From Eubacteriaceae bacterium (GTDB lineage: Bacteria; Bacillota; Clostridia; Lachnospirales; Lachnospiraceae), in assembly GCA_910574915.1 (NCBI GenBank), contig CAJTCR010000020.1:1-64000 (forward strand): 64,000 nt of DNA, given 5' to 3'. Shown in pieces: positions 17,046 through 25,275 of the stretch (positions are counted from its first letter, which is position 1; each line of letters starts with the position of its first letter). Both the position numbers and the translations under genes were made by a program. The notes under the pieces are model-generated. The model was not told where the DNA came from. It did no database searches and saw nothing but the letters and a program-made list of their open reading frames with translations.

Positions 17046-17098
17046 GCGCACAGCATAAATATGGAGATATTGTAAGGCTGTGCGCTTTGCTTTTTATT
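17046..17098 (+). terminator. Terminator of the XRE regulator gene
   Basis: GCGCACAGC (17046-17054) pairs perfectly with GCTGTGCGC (17077-17085), followed by TTTGCTTTTTATT. Confidence 0.85.
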
Positions 17099-17100
17099 AC

Positions 17101-17152
17101 AGGAAGGGACGCCGCCAAAGTGCGCTGGTCCCCTCTCCTGGCGTCCCTTCCT
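17101..17152. repeat. Repeat family C, hairpin-only copy
   Basis: AGGAAGGGACGCC (17101-17113) and GGCGTCCCTTCCT (17140-17152) form a perfect 13-bp inverted repeat around CCCCTCTCC. The same words recur at 31850, 36130, 36520, 41291 and 41661. This copy lacks the long tail seen in the others. It lies between the convergent XRE and HAD genes. Confidence 0.8.
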
Positions 17153-17178
17153 ATAAAGAAAAAGTTACACATCCGTTT

Positions 17179-17826
17179 TTATCTTATAAGATAAAAAACT
17201 TCCTGCGGCGTATCTGCGATGACAGCAGCACCGCATTCCCGTAAAAACGATGCATCACGAAATCCCCAGGATACACAGATGCAGGCAAGCCCTGCGTTGG
17301 CAGCAGTCTGAATATCCACATCGGAATCACCGATATAGACGGTGTCTTTTTTTTCACACTGTAATTCCAAAAGTGCCTGTTCCACCATGTCTGGCGCTGG
17401 TTTTTTGCGTACGCCTTCTTTATCGCCGATGGCAGTTTGTACATAGTCTTTAAAATATGACTGGTTCAGATCTTTTACAGCACTGTCGAGTTTATTAGAT
17501 ACGATTGCCATTTTTAATCCGGCGGCTTTTAGCTGTTCCATCAGATCTATCACGCCGTCGTATGCATGGGTTTTATCTTCACAATGCGCAGTATAATAGG
17601 TGCGGAATGTCCCTAGGAGCAATTCAAACTGTGGATTGTCAGCGCCGTCCGGCAGGGCGCGCTCCATCAGTTTGCGTACGCCGTTGCCGACAAACGCACG
17701 GATCTCGGACAGCGTACGTGCAGGATAGCCGTATTTTGTCAGTGCATAATTTACGGCATCCATCAGGTCTTCTAATGTGTTCAGTAACGTTCCGTCAAGG
17801 TCAAAGATTACGGCTTTATATTTCAT
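17179..17826 (-). CDS. HAD-family hydrolase, phosphoglycolate phosphatase-like
   Basis: 215 residues from MKYKAVIFDLDGTLLNT. This start is preferred to an upstream in-frame one because AGGAAC lies in front and motif I then starts at the usual place. Motif I DLDGTL (nucleophile Asp), motif II SNK, motif III Lys (KKPAPD) and motif IV GDSDVD are all present. A four-helix cap lies between (about 18-85). It is similar to Gph/PpaX phosphatases. The substrate is not evident. It follows the SGNH gene, whose stop lies 26 bp upstream, so they may be co-transcribed. Confidence 0.88.
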   Translation of the reverse strand: MKYKAVIFDLDGTLLNTLEDLMDAVNYALTKYGYPARTLSEIRAFVGNGVRKLMERALPDGADNPQFELLLGTFRTYYTAHCEDKTHAYDGVIDLMEQLKAAGLKMAIVSNKLDSAVKDLNQSYFKDYVQTAIGDKEGVRKKPAPDMVEQALLELQCEKKDTVYIGDSDVDIQTAANAGLACICVSWGFRDASFLRECGAAVIADTPQEVFYLIR

Positions 17827-17851
17827 ATGTAGTTCCTGCTTTCTTTTTATT

Positions 17852-18940
17852 TCAGTCACAGACGATGGCATGGTGCAGCAGATAGTCTACCCAGAGCGCA
17901 TAATGGTCAGGCTTTACATGCAGCCCGTCTCTTGTGTAGAGGGAGGCAAGGTTGCCGTATGCGTCGGCGTAGACCTGGCTGATATCCAGATAAAAAACGG
18001 TTTTGGAATCCGCCAGCGTGCTGGAAGCTTCATTGCGCAGCGCCAGGTTCCGGTTGTTCAGTGTGCCGTTTAAATCCTGCTTGCCGTAGCTCATCGGGAT
18101 ATTTGCCTGAATGTAAACAATGGCGTTCGGCTGCGTGCGTGTGACGGTATCCAGAATCTTTTGGTATTGTTCCAAAAACCAGTCCACGTCTCCGCGGGAA
18201 ATATCATTAATACCGATCATAATATACACTTTGCCAAAAGAATGCCTGCTCAGTGCGTCCGCAACAGAGGTCATATAGCCGCCTTCGTTTACGATCCGTT
18301 CGGATAAGATATCCCCGATGCCGATGCCGGTTTTGGCATAGTAACAAGACGCAGGCAGCAGTTGGCTTTGCTGCATTCCAATCGTCCTGGAATCCCCGAT
18401 AAACAGCGCGTCTGAAAAATAGTCTTCGGTCACCGTCTGGAACGACAGGGTTTTTTTGTCGGAAGCATGTCCGTTTTTCGAAGACGGTTTGTCAGTCTGC
18501 TTTTTTGTATTTTTTTGTTTGTCTGCCTGTTTCGTTGAATCAGAGCTGTTTTGTTTGTCCGCTTGTGTTTCTGCCTTGGACTGCGGATTGCTGTCAGATG
18601 GTTTTAGGCTATTCGCCTGCAACTGATTGTCAGATGCATTTGTGACACCTGATGCATGGCTGCTGCCAGATGCATTCGCATCTCCCTGGGAAAGGGAATT
18701 GCCTGTTTGATCTGACTGAGAGGATGACGGCTGATAGAGCATATGGCGCTCACTGGAACCGATCGAAAGGTGTTCCTCTGGATCATCTTGGCCAGCAGCG
18801 TCTGCATATTGCTGCGTTGCCTGGTTGGAAGCTGCCTGGCGTGCAAGGTAAGCATCCAGGGCAGACAAAATGAAAGATGTCAATGCAATGGAGCCTACAA
18901 TACCTGCTGCAAGTCTTTTTATGATCTTCATCTGTTTCAT
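17852..18940 (-). CDS. Membrane-anchored SGNH/GDSL hydrolase
   Basis: 362 residues. The N-terminal signal-anchor helix (about 8-30) leads to a Ser/Asn/Gln/Lys-rich linker of about 130 residues and an SGNH hydrolase domain (about 168-360). Block I is FIGDSRTIGM (catalytic Ser), block III GINDIS, and the C-terminal DGLHVKPDHY carries the Asp and His of the triad. Such domains act as esterases on acetylated wall or exopolysaccharides. The domain is probably outside the membrane. A similar membrane-tethered layout is frequent in Lachnospiraceae. It is the first gene of a unit with the HAD phosphatase. Confidence 0.85.
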   Translation of the reverse strand: MKQMKIIKRLAAGIVGSIALTSFILSALDAYLARQAASNQATQQYADAAGQDDPEEHLSIGSSERHMLYQPSSSQSDQTGNSLSQGDANASGSSHASGVTNASDNQLQANSLKPSDSNPQSKAETQADKQNSSDSTKQADKQKNTKKQTDKPSSKNGHASDKKTLSFQTVTEDYFSDALFIGDSRTIGMQQSQLLPASCYYAKTGIGIGDILSERIVNEGGYMTSVADALSRHSFGKVYIMIGINDISRGDVDWFLEQYQKILDTVTRTQPNAIVYIQANIPMSYGKQDLNGTLNNRNLALRNEASSTLADSKTVFYLDISQVYADAYGNLASLYTRDGLHVKPDHYALWVDYLLHHAIVCD

Positions 18941-19199
18941 TCTTCTTATTCCACCCTTTCTTAATATTGATGAATTATGGATATATTAACATAAAAGGGC
19001 TGGCAGTAAAAGACCTGGGGAAAATTATGAAAAAATTGACAGGCTTGTTGACAAATTTCCCATAATCAATTCCACGGTAATGATTGCCAATATAAGGTAT
19101 TTTTCGGCAAAATGAAAAAGAATCGTTAGTCTCAGTTGCTAATTTCTTGCATTTTTGTGAATATTGTTACAAAAATATATATTTTTCGTTTCGGATTTT

Positions 19200-20581
19200 C
19201 TACAATACCACACTGCTGCCTGCGGCAGGCAGCGGTTCAGCTACGACATTTTCATAGCGGTAAATACTTAAAAGAATCCCAAGCAGGACACAGGTTTGCA
19301 GCATATTGCTGCCGCCAAACGAGATCAGCGGCAGGTACAGGCTGCTTGCAGGCAGCAGCGCCAGATTGACCAGGATATATTCTGCCGACTGGATCACAAA
19401 TTCATGCCAAGCTGGTTTTTCTGAAGGACAGACAGCCGCAGCAGCTTTACACCGAGCAGCACGACGATAAAAATAAGCAGGGCAGCGGCAAGGAAGCCAA
19501 ACGTGCTGATCGTATACGATACAATATAATCTGTCGTATAACCCGGCAGATCATAGGCAGGAAGCCCAGACGTATTTTTCCCAATTAGCTGGCTGTGCCT
19601 GAGCAGATGGCGGATCATGCCATGCAGATATCCTTCGCTGCCTTCAAACGAAGCGGGACGCAGCCATGCCTGTATCCGTATGCGCTGGTAACCGCTGGAG
19701 CAGACGGTAAGCAGGGTCAAAATACCGGCGATCCCTGTGAAAAGCAGGTATTTGGCTTTTATGGAAGGCAGAGGAAACCAGCCTTTTTTCACGGCTGTCC
19801 CAAGCATCAAAAACATAATCACAGCAAGATTCATCCGTACAGAAGCATGGGTAAGCCGCGATGACAGAAAAATAGGCATTGCCGTGTAGAGAAAAATAGG
19901 TAAAAGCTTTTTTGTGCTGCACTTACGGTAGGAATACAGCACAGCGCCATACAGCGGCAGGTACAGGTAAAAAAAGACATTCAGGGCAATCAGGCGTCCT
20001 GCGTCCAGGTGCATAAGCTCCAATAACGTATTTAGAATATCCGGGAACAGCAAGTCCTTGAAAAAACCGATATTTAAGGAAGCCTGCGGGTAGGGCCTTG
20101 GGAATAACGTGGTATCGCTGACGGCTGCGAGGCTTAGCAGCACGAGGATACCAGTACACAAATACCTGCTGTATTTTGCGATTTTTGTATAATCCACAAG
20201 GTAAATGCTGCACAAAAGGAAAAATCCGCATACGGCGTACAGAAGCTGGCTTTGATAAAAGTAGCGCCCCATCTGCGCGTCAGGATCGTTTACATAAGCC
20301 GCAAACTGCAACAGCACGCCTGCTGCGCATAATACGGCGATAGCTGCCAACATGCCCCATGCAGGCTTTGGCCTGTGTATCTCATCGAGTGCAATGCCCG
20401 TTTCCACAGGGTCGCCCATATCGGCAACCGCCTGTGCCTCAGCCTGTTCGTCTGACATGCCGCAGGCGATATAACAGGCTTTCTGGTCCAAAATGTGCCC
20501 TGCGACTTCCGTGCGGATGCATTCTCTGGCGCGTTTTTCACGGATCTGGGCAAGCAGTGTTTCTATATATTGTTTTTCCAT
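19200..20581 (-). pseudogene. SEDS family (FtsW/RodA/SpoVE) protein with permease prefix domain, frameshifted
   Basis: The first part (19394-20581) starts at MEKQYIETLLAQI, with AGGAG 9 bp upstream. It has a soluble helical prefix domain (about 1-60) of the type seen on PadR-controlled permeases. Many membrane helices follow, and TTDYIVSYTISTFGF (about 354-368) carries the conserved Asp of SEDS glycosyltransferases. The frame ends at QLGMNL, exactly where FtsW/RodA normally continue. The missing end (SAEYILVNLALLP, LPLISFGGS, GILLSIYR) lies in the next frame (19200-19397). One extra T at the TTT run 19398-19400 would rejoin them as GMNFVIQSAEYIL. This is either a real inactivating frameshift or a sequencing error. 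If intact, it would polymerise or flip lipid II-type glycans. Confidence 0.8.
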
Positions 20582-20586
20582 AACGA

Positions 20587-20958
20587 TCATCTCCTGACTT
20601 TTGTAGCGATAAAGCGGCTTGCAGCAGCCTGCATTCCGGTATTGAGCACATTCGCAACTGCCTGTGCGTATGTCTGCCATTCTTCTTTTTGTTCTCTAAG
20701 AAAACGGCGTCCAGATTTTGTAATCTGGTAATATTTGCGCATTTTTCCGTTTGCTTCGGACTCATAAGAGGTTAAAAAACCTTTTACTTCCAAAGAATGC
20801 AGCAGCGGATAGAGTGTGCCAGCTTTTAGCTCAAACACATTTTTCGAACGCTGCCGCAGCAGTTCGATCATTTCATAGCCATACAGGTCTTTTTCTTCCA
20901 GCAGCCGCAGAATCAAAAGCGTCGTGCTGCCGGAGATCAGATTTTTATTTAGTGCCAT
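20587..20958 (-). CDS. PadR-family transcriptional regulator
   Basis: 123 residues. The PadR winged helix (about 10-90) contains STTLLILRLLEEKDLYGYEMIELL, the LKAGTLYPLLHSLEVKGFL recognition region and MRKYYQITKSGRRFL. A short C-terminal helix completes the dimer. Its stop overlaps the start region of the SEDS gene (ATGA), so the two are one operon. Upstream lies a consensus promoter with a long double dyad that is very likely its own operator. PadR proteins often control membrane permease operons in response to small molecules or wall stress. Confidence 0.92.
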   Translation of the reverse strand: MALNKNLISGSTTLLILRLLEEKDLYGYEMIELLRQRSKNVFELKAGTLYPLLHSLEVKGFLTSYESEANGKMRKYYQITKSGRRFLREQKEEWQTYAQAVANVLNTGMQAAASRFIATKVRR

Positions 20959-20988
20959 TAGGTACCTCCTTTCAGTTTTGCGGGTTGT

Positions 20989-21048
20989 TATATAGACTAT
21001 CGATATATATTACATTGCTATTATATATCGATAGTCTATATATGTCAA
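20989..21048 (-). promoter_or_regulatory. padR promoter with paired dyad operators
   Basis: On the minus strand TTGACA (21043-21048) and TATAAT (21020-21025) are 17 bp apart. Two 21-bp arms, TATATAGACTATCGATATATA (20989-21009) and its exact inverse (21022-21042), are separated by 12 bp. Each holds a TATCGATA core. One arm fills the promoter spacer and the other covers the likely start of transcription, so a bound PadR dimer pair would shut the promoter. Confidence 0.8.
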
Positions 21049-21049
21049 G

Positions 21050-21091
21050 AAAAAATAAAAAAATGGACGATTATACTTCCATAATCGTCCA
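21050..21091 (-). terminator. Terminator overlapping the end of the small gene behind dinB
   Basis: ATGGACGATTAT (21062-21073) pairs with ATAATCGTCCAT (21080-21091). On the minus strand a run of T follows (21050-21062). The stem includes the last codons and stop of the gene that ends at 21071. Confidence 0.85.
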
Positions 21092-21382
21092 TCTGCAATT
21101 TTCTTTCGTATAGATCAGCTTTACAAAACCGACTCTTCCACGCAGCAGGATCTTGCACAGATGCTCTACGGTCTGGATACCGCAATAGGTCTTTTCTTCG
21201 GTAGTCAGGAGCTGGATATTGCGGATCGTATGCAGCATACCATCTTCATCCATTACTTTAATCAGCTTTGGAATGCTTTTTCCGCTGCTTGTAAACCAGC
21301 ATTCACACGCAATCTCCCGCTGGATGCCGTGCAGGACGCCGTGTTCTCTTATTTCGGCAATATTGCCCAACTGAAATGCCAT
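21071..21382 (-). CDS. Small conserved protein of unknown function behind dinB
   Basis: 103 residues starting MAFQLGNIAEIREHGV, with GGAAAGGCGGG upstream. The sequence is mixed alpha/beta with a Cys at about 26-28 (ACECWF) and GKSIPKLIKVMDEDGMLHTI. No known motif is seen. It begins 24 bp after the dinB stop and shares its terminator, so it is the second gene of a dinB operon and may act with the polymerase or in the same stress response. Confidence 0.65.
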   Translation of the reverse strand: MAFQLGNIAEIREHGVLHGIQREIACECWFTSSGKSIPKLIKVMDEDGMLHTIRNIQLLTTEEKTYCGIQTVEHLCKILLRGRVGFVKLIYTKENCRWTIMEV

Positions 21383-21406
21383 TTGCCCGCCTTTCCGATA
21401 CGCTTA

Positions 21407-22702
21407 TCATTTCTTTTTATAGGAATTTCCGGTTTCATTAATGTTTAGCTGGCTGTAATCTACATTTCGTTTTTCTCTTGAAATACCGCCGTTCATATGG
21501 TCGATTTGATCCTGCTTTAAAAAGGAAGCGCGCAGTATGGCGTCCGCGCCAAATTTTTCGCGTATGCGGTCTACGGCGCTGTCCAGCTTTTCCAGGCGGT
21601 CATAATCGGTATGGTCGAACAGCGAAAGCTGGCGGCTTGCGCCTTCTTTTGAGACGCGCCCGGTGTGTACGCCAAGATGCCTGATCGGCGTGCCGTCCCA
21701 AAGCTCGTCAAACAGACGGCAGGCAGCGGCATGGATCTCCTTTGTAATATTCGTCGCGGTTTCCAGTACGCTTTGGTGCGAGACAGAATTTAAGTCATGG
21801 AAACGAATGCTGACAGACACCGTCTCGATACGTACCTGGTCGCGGCGCAGGCGCCTGCCGATCGTTTCACACAGGGAAAGCAGCACCATGCGGGCTGTCG
21901 GGGCATCTGTGACGTCAAAGGCGATCGTTGTGGAATTGCCGTAGCCTTTGTTTTCCGCAGGCGCAGGCTCTACATAGGATACGTCCCTGCCGTTGGCAAA
22001 ATTCCAGATCACTTCCCCGTGCTTTTTCAGCAGTGATTTTAATACCGCGACATCAGTGCTTGCCAGGTCGCCAATGGTGCGTACGCCGATCGAATGCAGC
22101 TTTTTTTCCGAGGCGCCGCCGACAAAAAACAGATCCCGCACAGGCAGATGCCACATTTTTTCCTGAATATCCTCAGAAAATAACGTATGCACCAGGTTGG
22201 GCTTCTCAAAGTCACTTGCCATTTTTGCAAGCAGTTTTTTGTCAGAGATGCCGACGTTTACGGTAAAGCCAAGCGTATGAAAGATCTCGTCTTTGATTGC
22301 TGTGGCAGCCACAACAGGAGCGCCGAACAAAAGCTCTGTCCCAGTCATATCCATAAAAGCTTCGTCAATGCTGTATGGTTCCACTTTGTCGGAATATTTT
22401 TTCAGTATTTCCATAAAAGCTTTGGAATTTTTCTCGTATAATTCATAATTTGGCGGCACAAGCGTCAGATCCGGGCACTTGCGCAGCGCGTCGACGATCG
22501 GCTCCCCGGTCTGGATCTTGTATTTTTTTGCCGGAACGGATTTTGCCAGAATAATGCCGCGGCGTTTGGACATATCTCCGCCGACAGCAGAGGGAATCGT
22601 GCGCAGGTCAAGCGTCCCGCCCAGATGCCTGATCCGGTAAGCCGCCTCCCAGGATAAAAATGCACTGTTTACGTCAATATGAAAGATTAAGGGTCTGCGC
22701 AT
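21407..22702 (-). CDS. dinB: DNA polymerase IV (Y-family)
   Basis: 431 residues. The palm motif FHIDVNSAFLSWEA (about 7-20; first catalytic Asp) and YSIDEAFMDMT (about 103-113; the DE pair) identify an error-prone Y-family polymerase. The helix-hairpin-helix region (GVRTIGDLA) and the little finger domain (about 235-345) follow. The C-terminal 60 residues run past the little finger. It copies damaged DNA with low fidelity. No convincing LexA box was found upstream, so its control remains open. Confidence 0.93.
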   Translation of the reverse strand: MRRPLIFHIDVNSAFLSWEAAYRIRHLGGTLDLRTIPSAVGGDMSKRRGIILAKSVPAKKYKIQTGEPIVDALRKCPDLTLVPPNYELYEKNSKAFMEILKKYSDKVEPYSIDEAFMDMTGTELLFGAPVVAATAIKDEIFHTLGFTVNVGISDKKLLAKMASDFEKPNLVHTLFSEDIQEKMWHLPVRDLFFVGGASEKKLHSIGVRTIGDLASTDVAVLKSLLKKHGEVIWNFANGRDVSYVEPAPAENKGYGNSTTIAFDVTDAPTARMVLLSLCETIGRRLRRDQVRIETVSVSIRFHDLNSVSHQSVLETATNITKEIHAAACRLFDELWDGTPIRHLGVHTGRVSKEGASRQLSLFDHTDYDRLEKLDSAVDRIREKFGADAILRASFLKQDQIDHMNGGISREKRNVDYSQLNINETGNSYKKK

Positions 22703-22765
22703 TGCCTTCTGCCTCCTGTAAATAATAGTTTATCCGAATCGATCGTATCTATGCAGGGCGGTGAA

Positions 22766-22812
22766 ATAAAAAGTGTAAAGCTTACGAAGCATATCATAGG
22801 CTTTACACTTTG
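22766..22812. terminator. Terminator of the small gene 22826-23008
   Basis: AAGTGTAAAGC (22771-22781) pairs perfectly with GCTTTACACTT (22800-22810). The sides are A/T-rich, and TTTTTATTTC follows on the minus strand. Confidence 0.85.
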
Positions 22813-22825
22813 GTATCTAGGTAAT

Positions 22826-23008
22826 TTATGCGTTGATTTTGTCGATGCCTGTGATGTTGACATTCAGGCTTGCAAGGATGACTTTTAGCTCGTCATATCT
22901 TTTTTTCATGCTGATATAAACCTCAGAATCTTTTGGTGTCAGGATCATCCAATCCTGTAGCCTTGAAAATTCCTCTACTGATATTTTCATTAATTCTTCT
23001 TTTGACAT
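22826..23008 (-). CDS. Small hypothetical protein
   Basis: 60 residues from MSKEELMKISVEEFSRL, chosen because GGAGG lies 8 bp upstream. In-frame ATGs 6 and 15 bp earlier would be too close to or inside this site. It is charged and helical (VYISMKKRYDELKVILASL), with no signal peptide and no known domain. It has a strong terminator right behind it, which supports a real transcript. Confidence 0.55.
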   Translation of the reverse strand: MSKEELMKISVEEFSRLQDWMILTPKDSEVYISMKKRYDELKVILASLNVNITGIDKINA

Positions 23009-23203
23009 ATCCATGACCTCCATATTTTCACCGCCTTTATTTATGATACAGTTGGTAAATTGCGATTCATTTGGTGTGGTTTTGCTCGTAGTATACCATA
23101 TTGGAAGGATAAAGTCTATGGGTTTGTCAAAGCAAATGCGCGGCTGTGTTGTTTTGAAACTGAGAAAGACGGCAAAAAATTTTCATGTCCAGCAAAAATC
23201 CAC

Positions 23204-23232
23204 TTGCAGAAACAAGTCCGATGGGGTATAAT
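23204..23232 (+). promoter_or_regulatory. Promoter of the riboflavin operon
   Basis: TTGCAG (23204-23209), 17-bp spacer, TATAAT (23227-23232), 20 bp before the FMN riboswitch. Confidence 0.75.
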
Positions 23233-23251
23233 CATTCACAGAATAAAATAA

Positions 23252-23361
23252 AATCTTCAGGGCAGGGTGCAATTCCCTACCGGTGGTAAAGCCCACGAGC
23301 CGCAAGGCATGATTCGGTGAGATTCCGAAGCCGACAGTAAAGTCTGGATGGAAGAAGATGG
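23252..23361 (+). promoter_or_regulatory. FMN riboswitch (RFN element)
   Basis: The RFN core is nearly canonical: TCTTCAGGGCAGGGTG, then CCCTACCGGTGGT, AAGCCCACGAGCC, GATTCGGTGAGATTCCG, AGCCGACAGTAAAGTCTGGA and closing GAAGAAGAT. The ends ATCTTC and GAAGAT pair as P1. Downstream, AAGACTG/CAGTCTT and a CTGCCCT stretch that can pair with AGGGCAG of the aptamer form the expression platform before ribD. Bound FMN should lower expression of the riboflavin genes. Confidence 0.95.
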
Positions 23362-23468
23362 TATAAGACTGTGGTTTTGGCAATATTTGCGGCAGTCTTT
23401 CAAACCGTTTGACTTTATCTGCCCTGGACATGGTTGTTCAGGGTAATTTTATATTTGGAGGTGCCTGC

Positions 23469-24602
23469 ATGAATGATATGGAATATATGAGCCTTGCCCT
23501 GCGTCTTGCGGAAAAAGGGTGTGGATGGACGTCGCCGAATCCTATGGTGGGAGCCGTGATTGTAAAAGACGGGCAGATCATCGGGCAGGGATGGCATGAA
23601 AAATACGGCGAACCTCATGCGGAGCGCAATGCCCTGGCTGCATGTACGCAGCCGCCGGAGGGGGCGACGATGTATGTCACGCTGGAGCCGTGCTGCCATC
23701 ATGGAAAGCAGCCGCCCTGCGTGGATGCTGTGCTGGAGGCAGGGATCAGGCGGGTAGTCGTGGGCTCTGCCGACCCGAATCCGCTGGTTGGTGGCAGGGG
23801 GATTCAGATTCTGCGCGAACACTGTGTGCATGTGACGGAAAATGTGCTGCGTGAGCAGTGCGATAAGCTGAATGAAGTGTTTTTGCATTTTATAAAGACC
23901 AGGAAGCCGTTTGTTGTGATGAAATATGCGATGACGATGGATGGAAAGATCGCGGCTTATACTGGGGCGTCAAAGTGGATTACCTCGGAAGCCGCGAGAA
24001 GCCACGTCCAGCAGCAGCGGCACCGTTATACGGCGATTATGGCAGGAGTGGGCACAGTGCTTGCCGACGATCCGCTGCTGACATGCAGGCTTCCAAACGG
24101 GAAAAATCCGGTTCGGATTATTTGCGATACACGGCTGCAAACGCCGCTTACATCGCAGATTGTGACGACGGCAGGGCAGGTGCCGACGATTTTTGCGGCA
24201 TGTGCAGGCGGCGGGGATCAGGAAGCATATAAACAGAAAAAGCTTGCATTGCAGGAAGCAGGCTGCCAGGTTTTGGAAGTAGGAGAAAAAAACGGGCATG
24301 TGGATTTGCAGCAGCTTATGACAAAGCTTGGCGAAAAGCAGATTGACAGTATTTTGCTGGAAGGCGGCGGCACGCTGCATTGGGCGGCACTCGAAAGCGG
24401 CATTGTACACAGGGTGCAGGCGTATCTTGCACCAAAGCTGTTTGGCGGGCGCGACGCAAAGACGCCCGTAGAGGGACAGGGCATTGCCCAGCCGTCAGAA
24501 GCATACCTTTTGAAAGACAGCAAAATTACCAGGCTTGGTGAAGATTTTCTGATAGAAAGCGAGCTGGGTTTATTAGACCATTCACAGGGGGTAGTTTCGT
24601 AG
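23469..24602 (+). CDS. ribD: Bifunctional pyrimidine deaminase/reductase
   Basis: 377 residues from MNDMEYMSLALRLAEKG, with GGAGG 7 bp upstream. The N-terminal cytidine-deaminase-like domain has zinc ligands in HAE (50-52) and PCCHHGKQPPC (74-84). The C-terminal reductase domain starts at about 148 (RKPFVVMKYAMTMDGKIA) and has the NADPH-binding GGGTLHWAAL region. It carries out the second and third steps of riboflavin synthesis from the GTP cyclohydrolase product. It is the first gene after the FMN riboswitch. Confidence 0.97.
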   Translation: MNDMEYMSLALRLAEKGCGWTSPNPMVGAVIVKDGQIIGQGWHEKYGEPHAERNALAACTQPPEGATMYVTLEPCCHHGKQPPCVDAVLEAGIRRVVVGSADPNPLVGGRGIQILREHCVHVTENVLREQCDKLNEVFLHFIKTRKPFVVMKYAMTMDGKIAAYTGASKWITSEAARSHVQQQRHRYTAIMAGVGTVLADDPLLTCRLPNGKNPVRIICDTRLQTPLTSQIVTTAGQVPTIFAACAGGGDQEAYKQKKLALQEAGCQVLEVGEKNGHVDLQQLMTKLGEKQIDSILLEGGGTLHWAALESGIVHRVQAYLAPKLFGGRDAKTPVEGQGIAQPSEAYLLKDSKITRLGEDFLIESELGLLDHSQGVVS

Positions 24603-24603
24603 C

Positions 24604-25260
24604 ATGTTTACAGGAATTGTAGAAGAGATGGGGATGTTAGAGCAGGTGCAGCGCGGGCAGCATTCCGCGGTGCTGACGATTCGGGCGGATAAAGTGCTGG
24701 AACATACAAAAATCGGCGACAGCATTGCGGTCAACGGGATCTGCCTGACGGTAACGGCGCTGTCGGACGGACATTTTTGCGCGGATGTGATGCATGAGAC
24801 ATTAAACCGCTCCGCGCTGAGCGGGATCAAGCGTGGGACGCATGTCAATCTGGAACGTGCGATGGCGGCGGACGGACGGTTTGGCGGGCATATTGTGGCA
24901 GGCCACGTAGACGGGGTAGGAAAGATTCTTAGTACCCGCCGGGATGATACGGCGGTCTGGTATACGATCGAAGCGAAGCCGCATGTGCTGCGCTATATTG
25001 TGGAAAAAGGTTCGATAACGATAGACGGCATCAGCCTGACAGTAGCCACCGTGCAGGAAACAAGCTTTGCGGTGTCGATTATTCCGCACACACAGGAGCA
25101 TACGGTGCTAAAAGAACGCAGAGAAGGGGATCTGGTGAATCTGGAGACAGATATCATAGGCAAATATGTGGAAAAGCTGATGCAGCCTGCGCCGCAGACA
25201 GAAGGCAAAGAGCAAAAGAGCAGGATTACAAAGGAATTTTTGGAACAATATGGATTTTAA
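24604..25260 (+). CDS. ribE: Riboflavin synthase, alpha chain
   Basis: 218 residues made of two similar lumazine-binding barrels (about 1-95 and 98-190). Each opens with the family signature: MFTGIVEEMGML, and GGHIVAGHVDGVGKI. The segments NGICLTV and DGISLTV repeat. It dismutates two 6,7-dimethyl-8-ribityllumazine into riboflavin. It begins 2 bp after the ribD stop, so the genes are coupled. Confidence 0.97.
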   Translation: MFTGIVEEMGMLEQVQRGQHSAVLTIRADKVLEHTKIGDSIAVNGICLTVTALSDGHFCADVMHETLNRSALSGIKRGTHVNLERAMAADGRFGGHIVAGHVDGVGKILSTRRDDTAVWYTIEAKPHVLRYIVEKGSITIDGISLTVATVQETSFAVSIIPHTQEHTVLKERREGDLVNLETDIIGKYVEKLMQPAPQTEGKEQKSRITKEFLEQYGF

Positions 25261-25275
25261 CAGGAGGATGCGATT

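Noticed and set aside
17101-17152. CRISPR array from the recurring hairpin words
   Set aside because: Copies are dispersed over 25 kb, not tandem with regular spacers, and no cas genes are present.
22703-22760. LexA box in front of dinB
   Set aside because: Only GAATCGATCGTATC is seen; the spacing and bases do not fit the Gram-positive SOS box CGAAC-N4-GTTCG.
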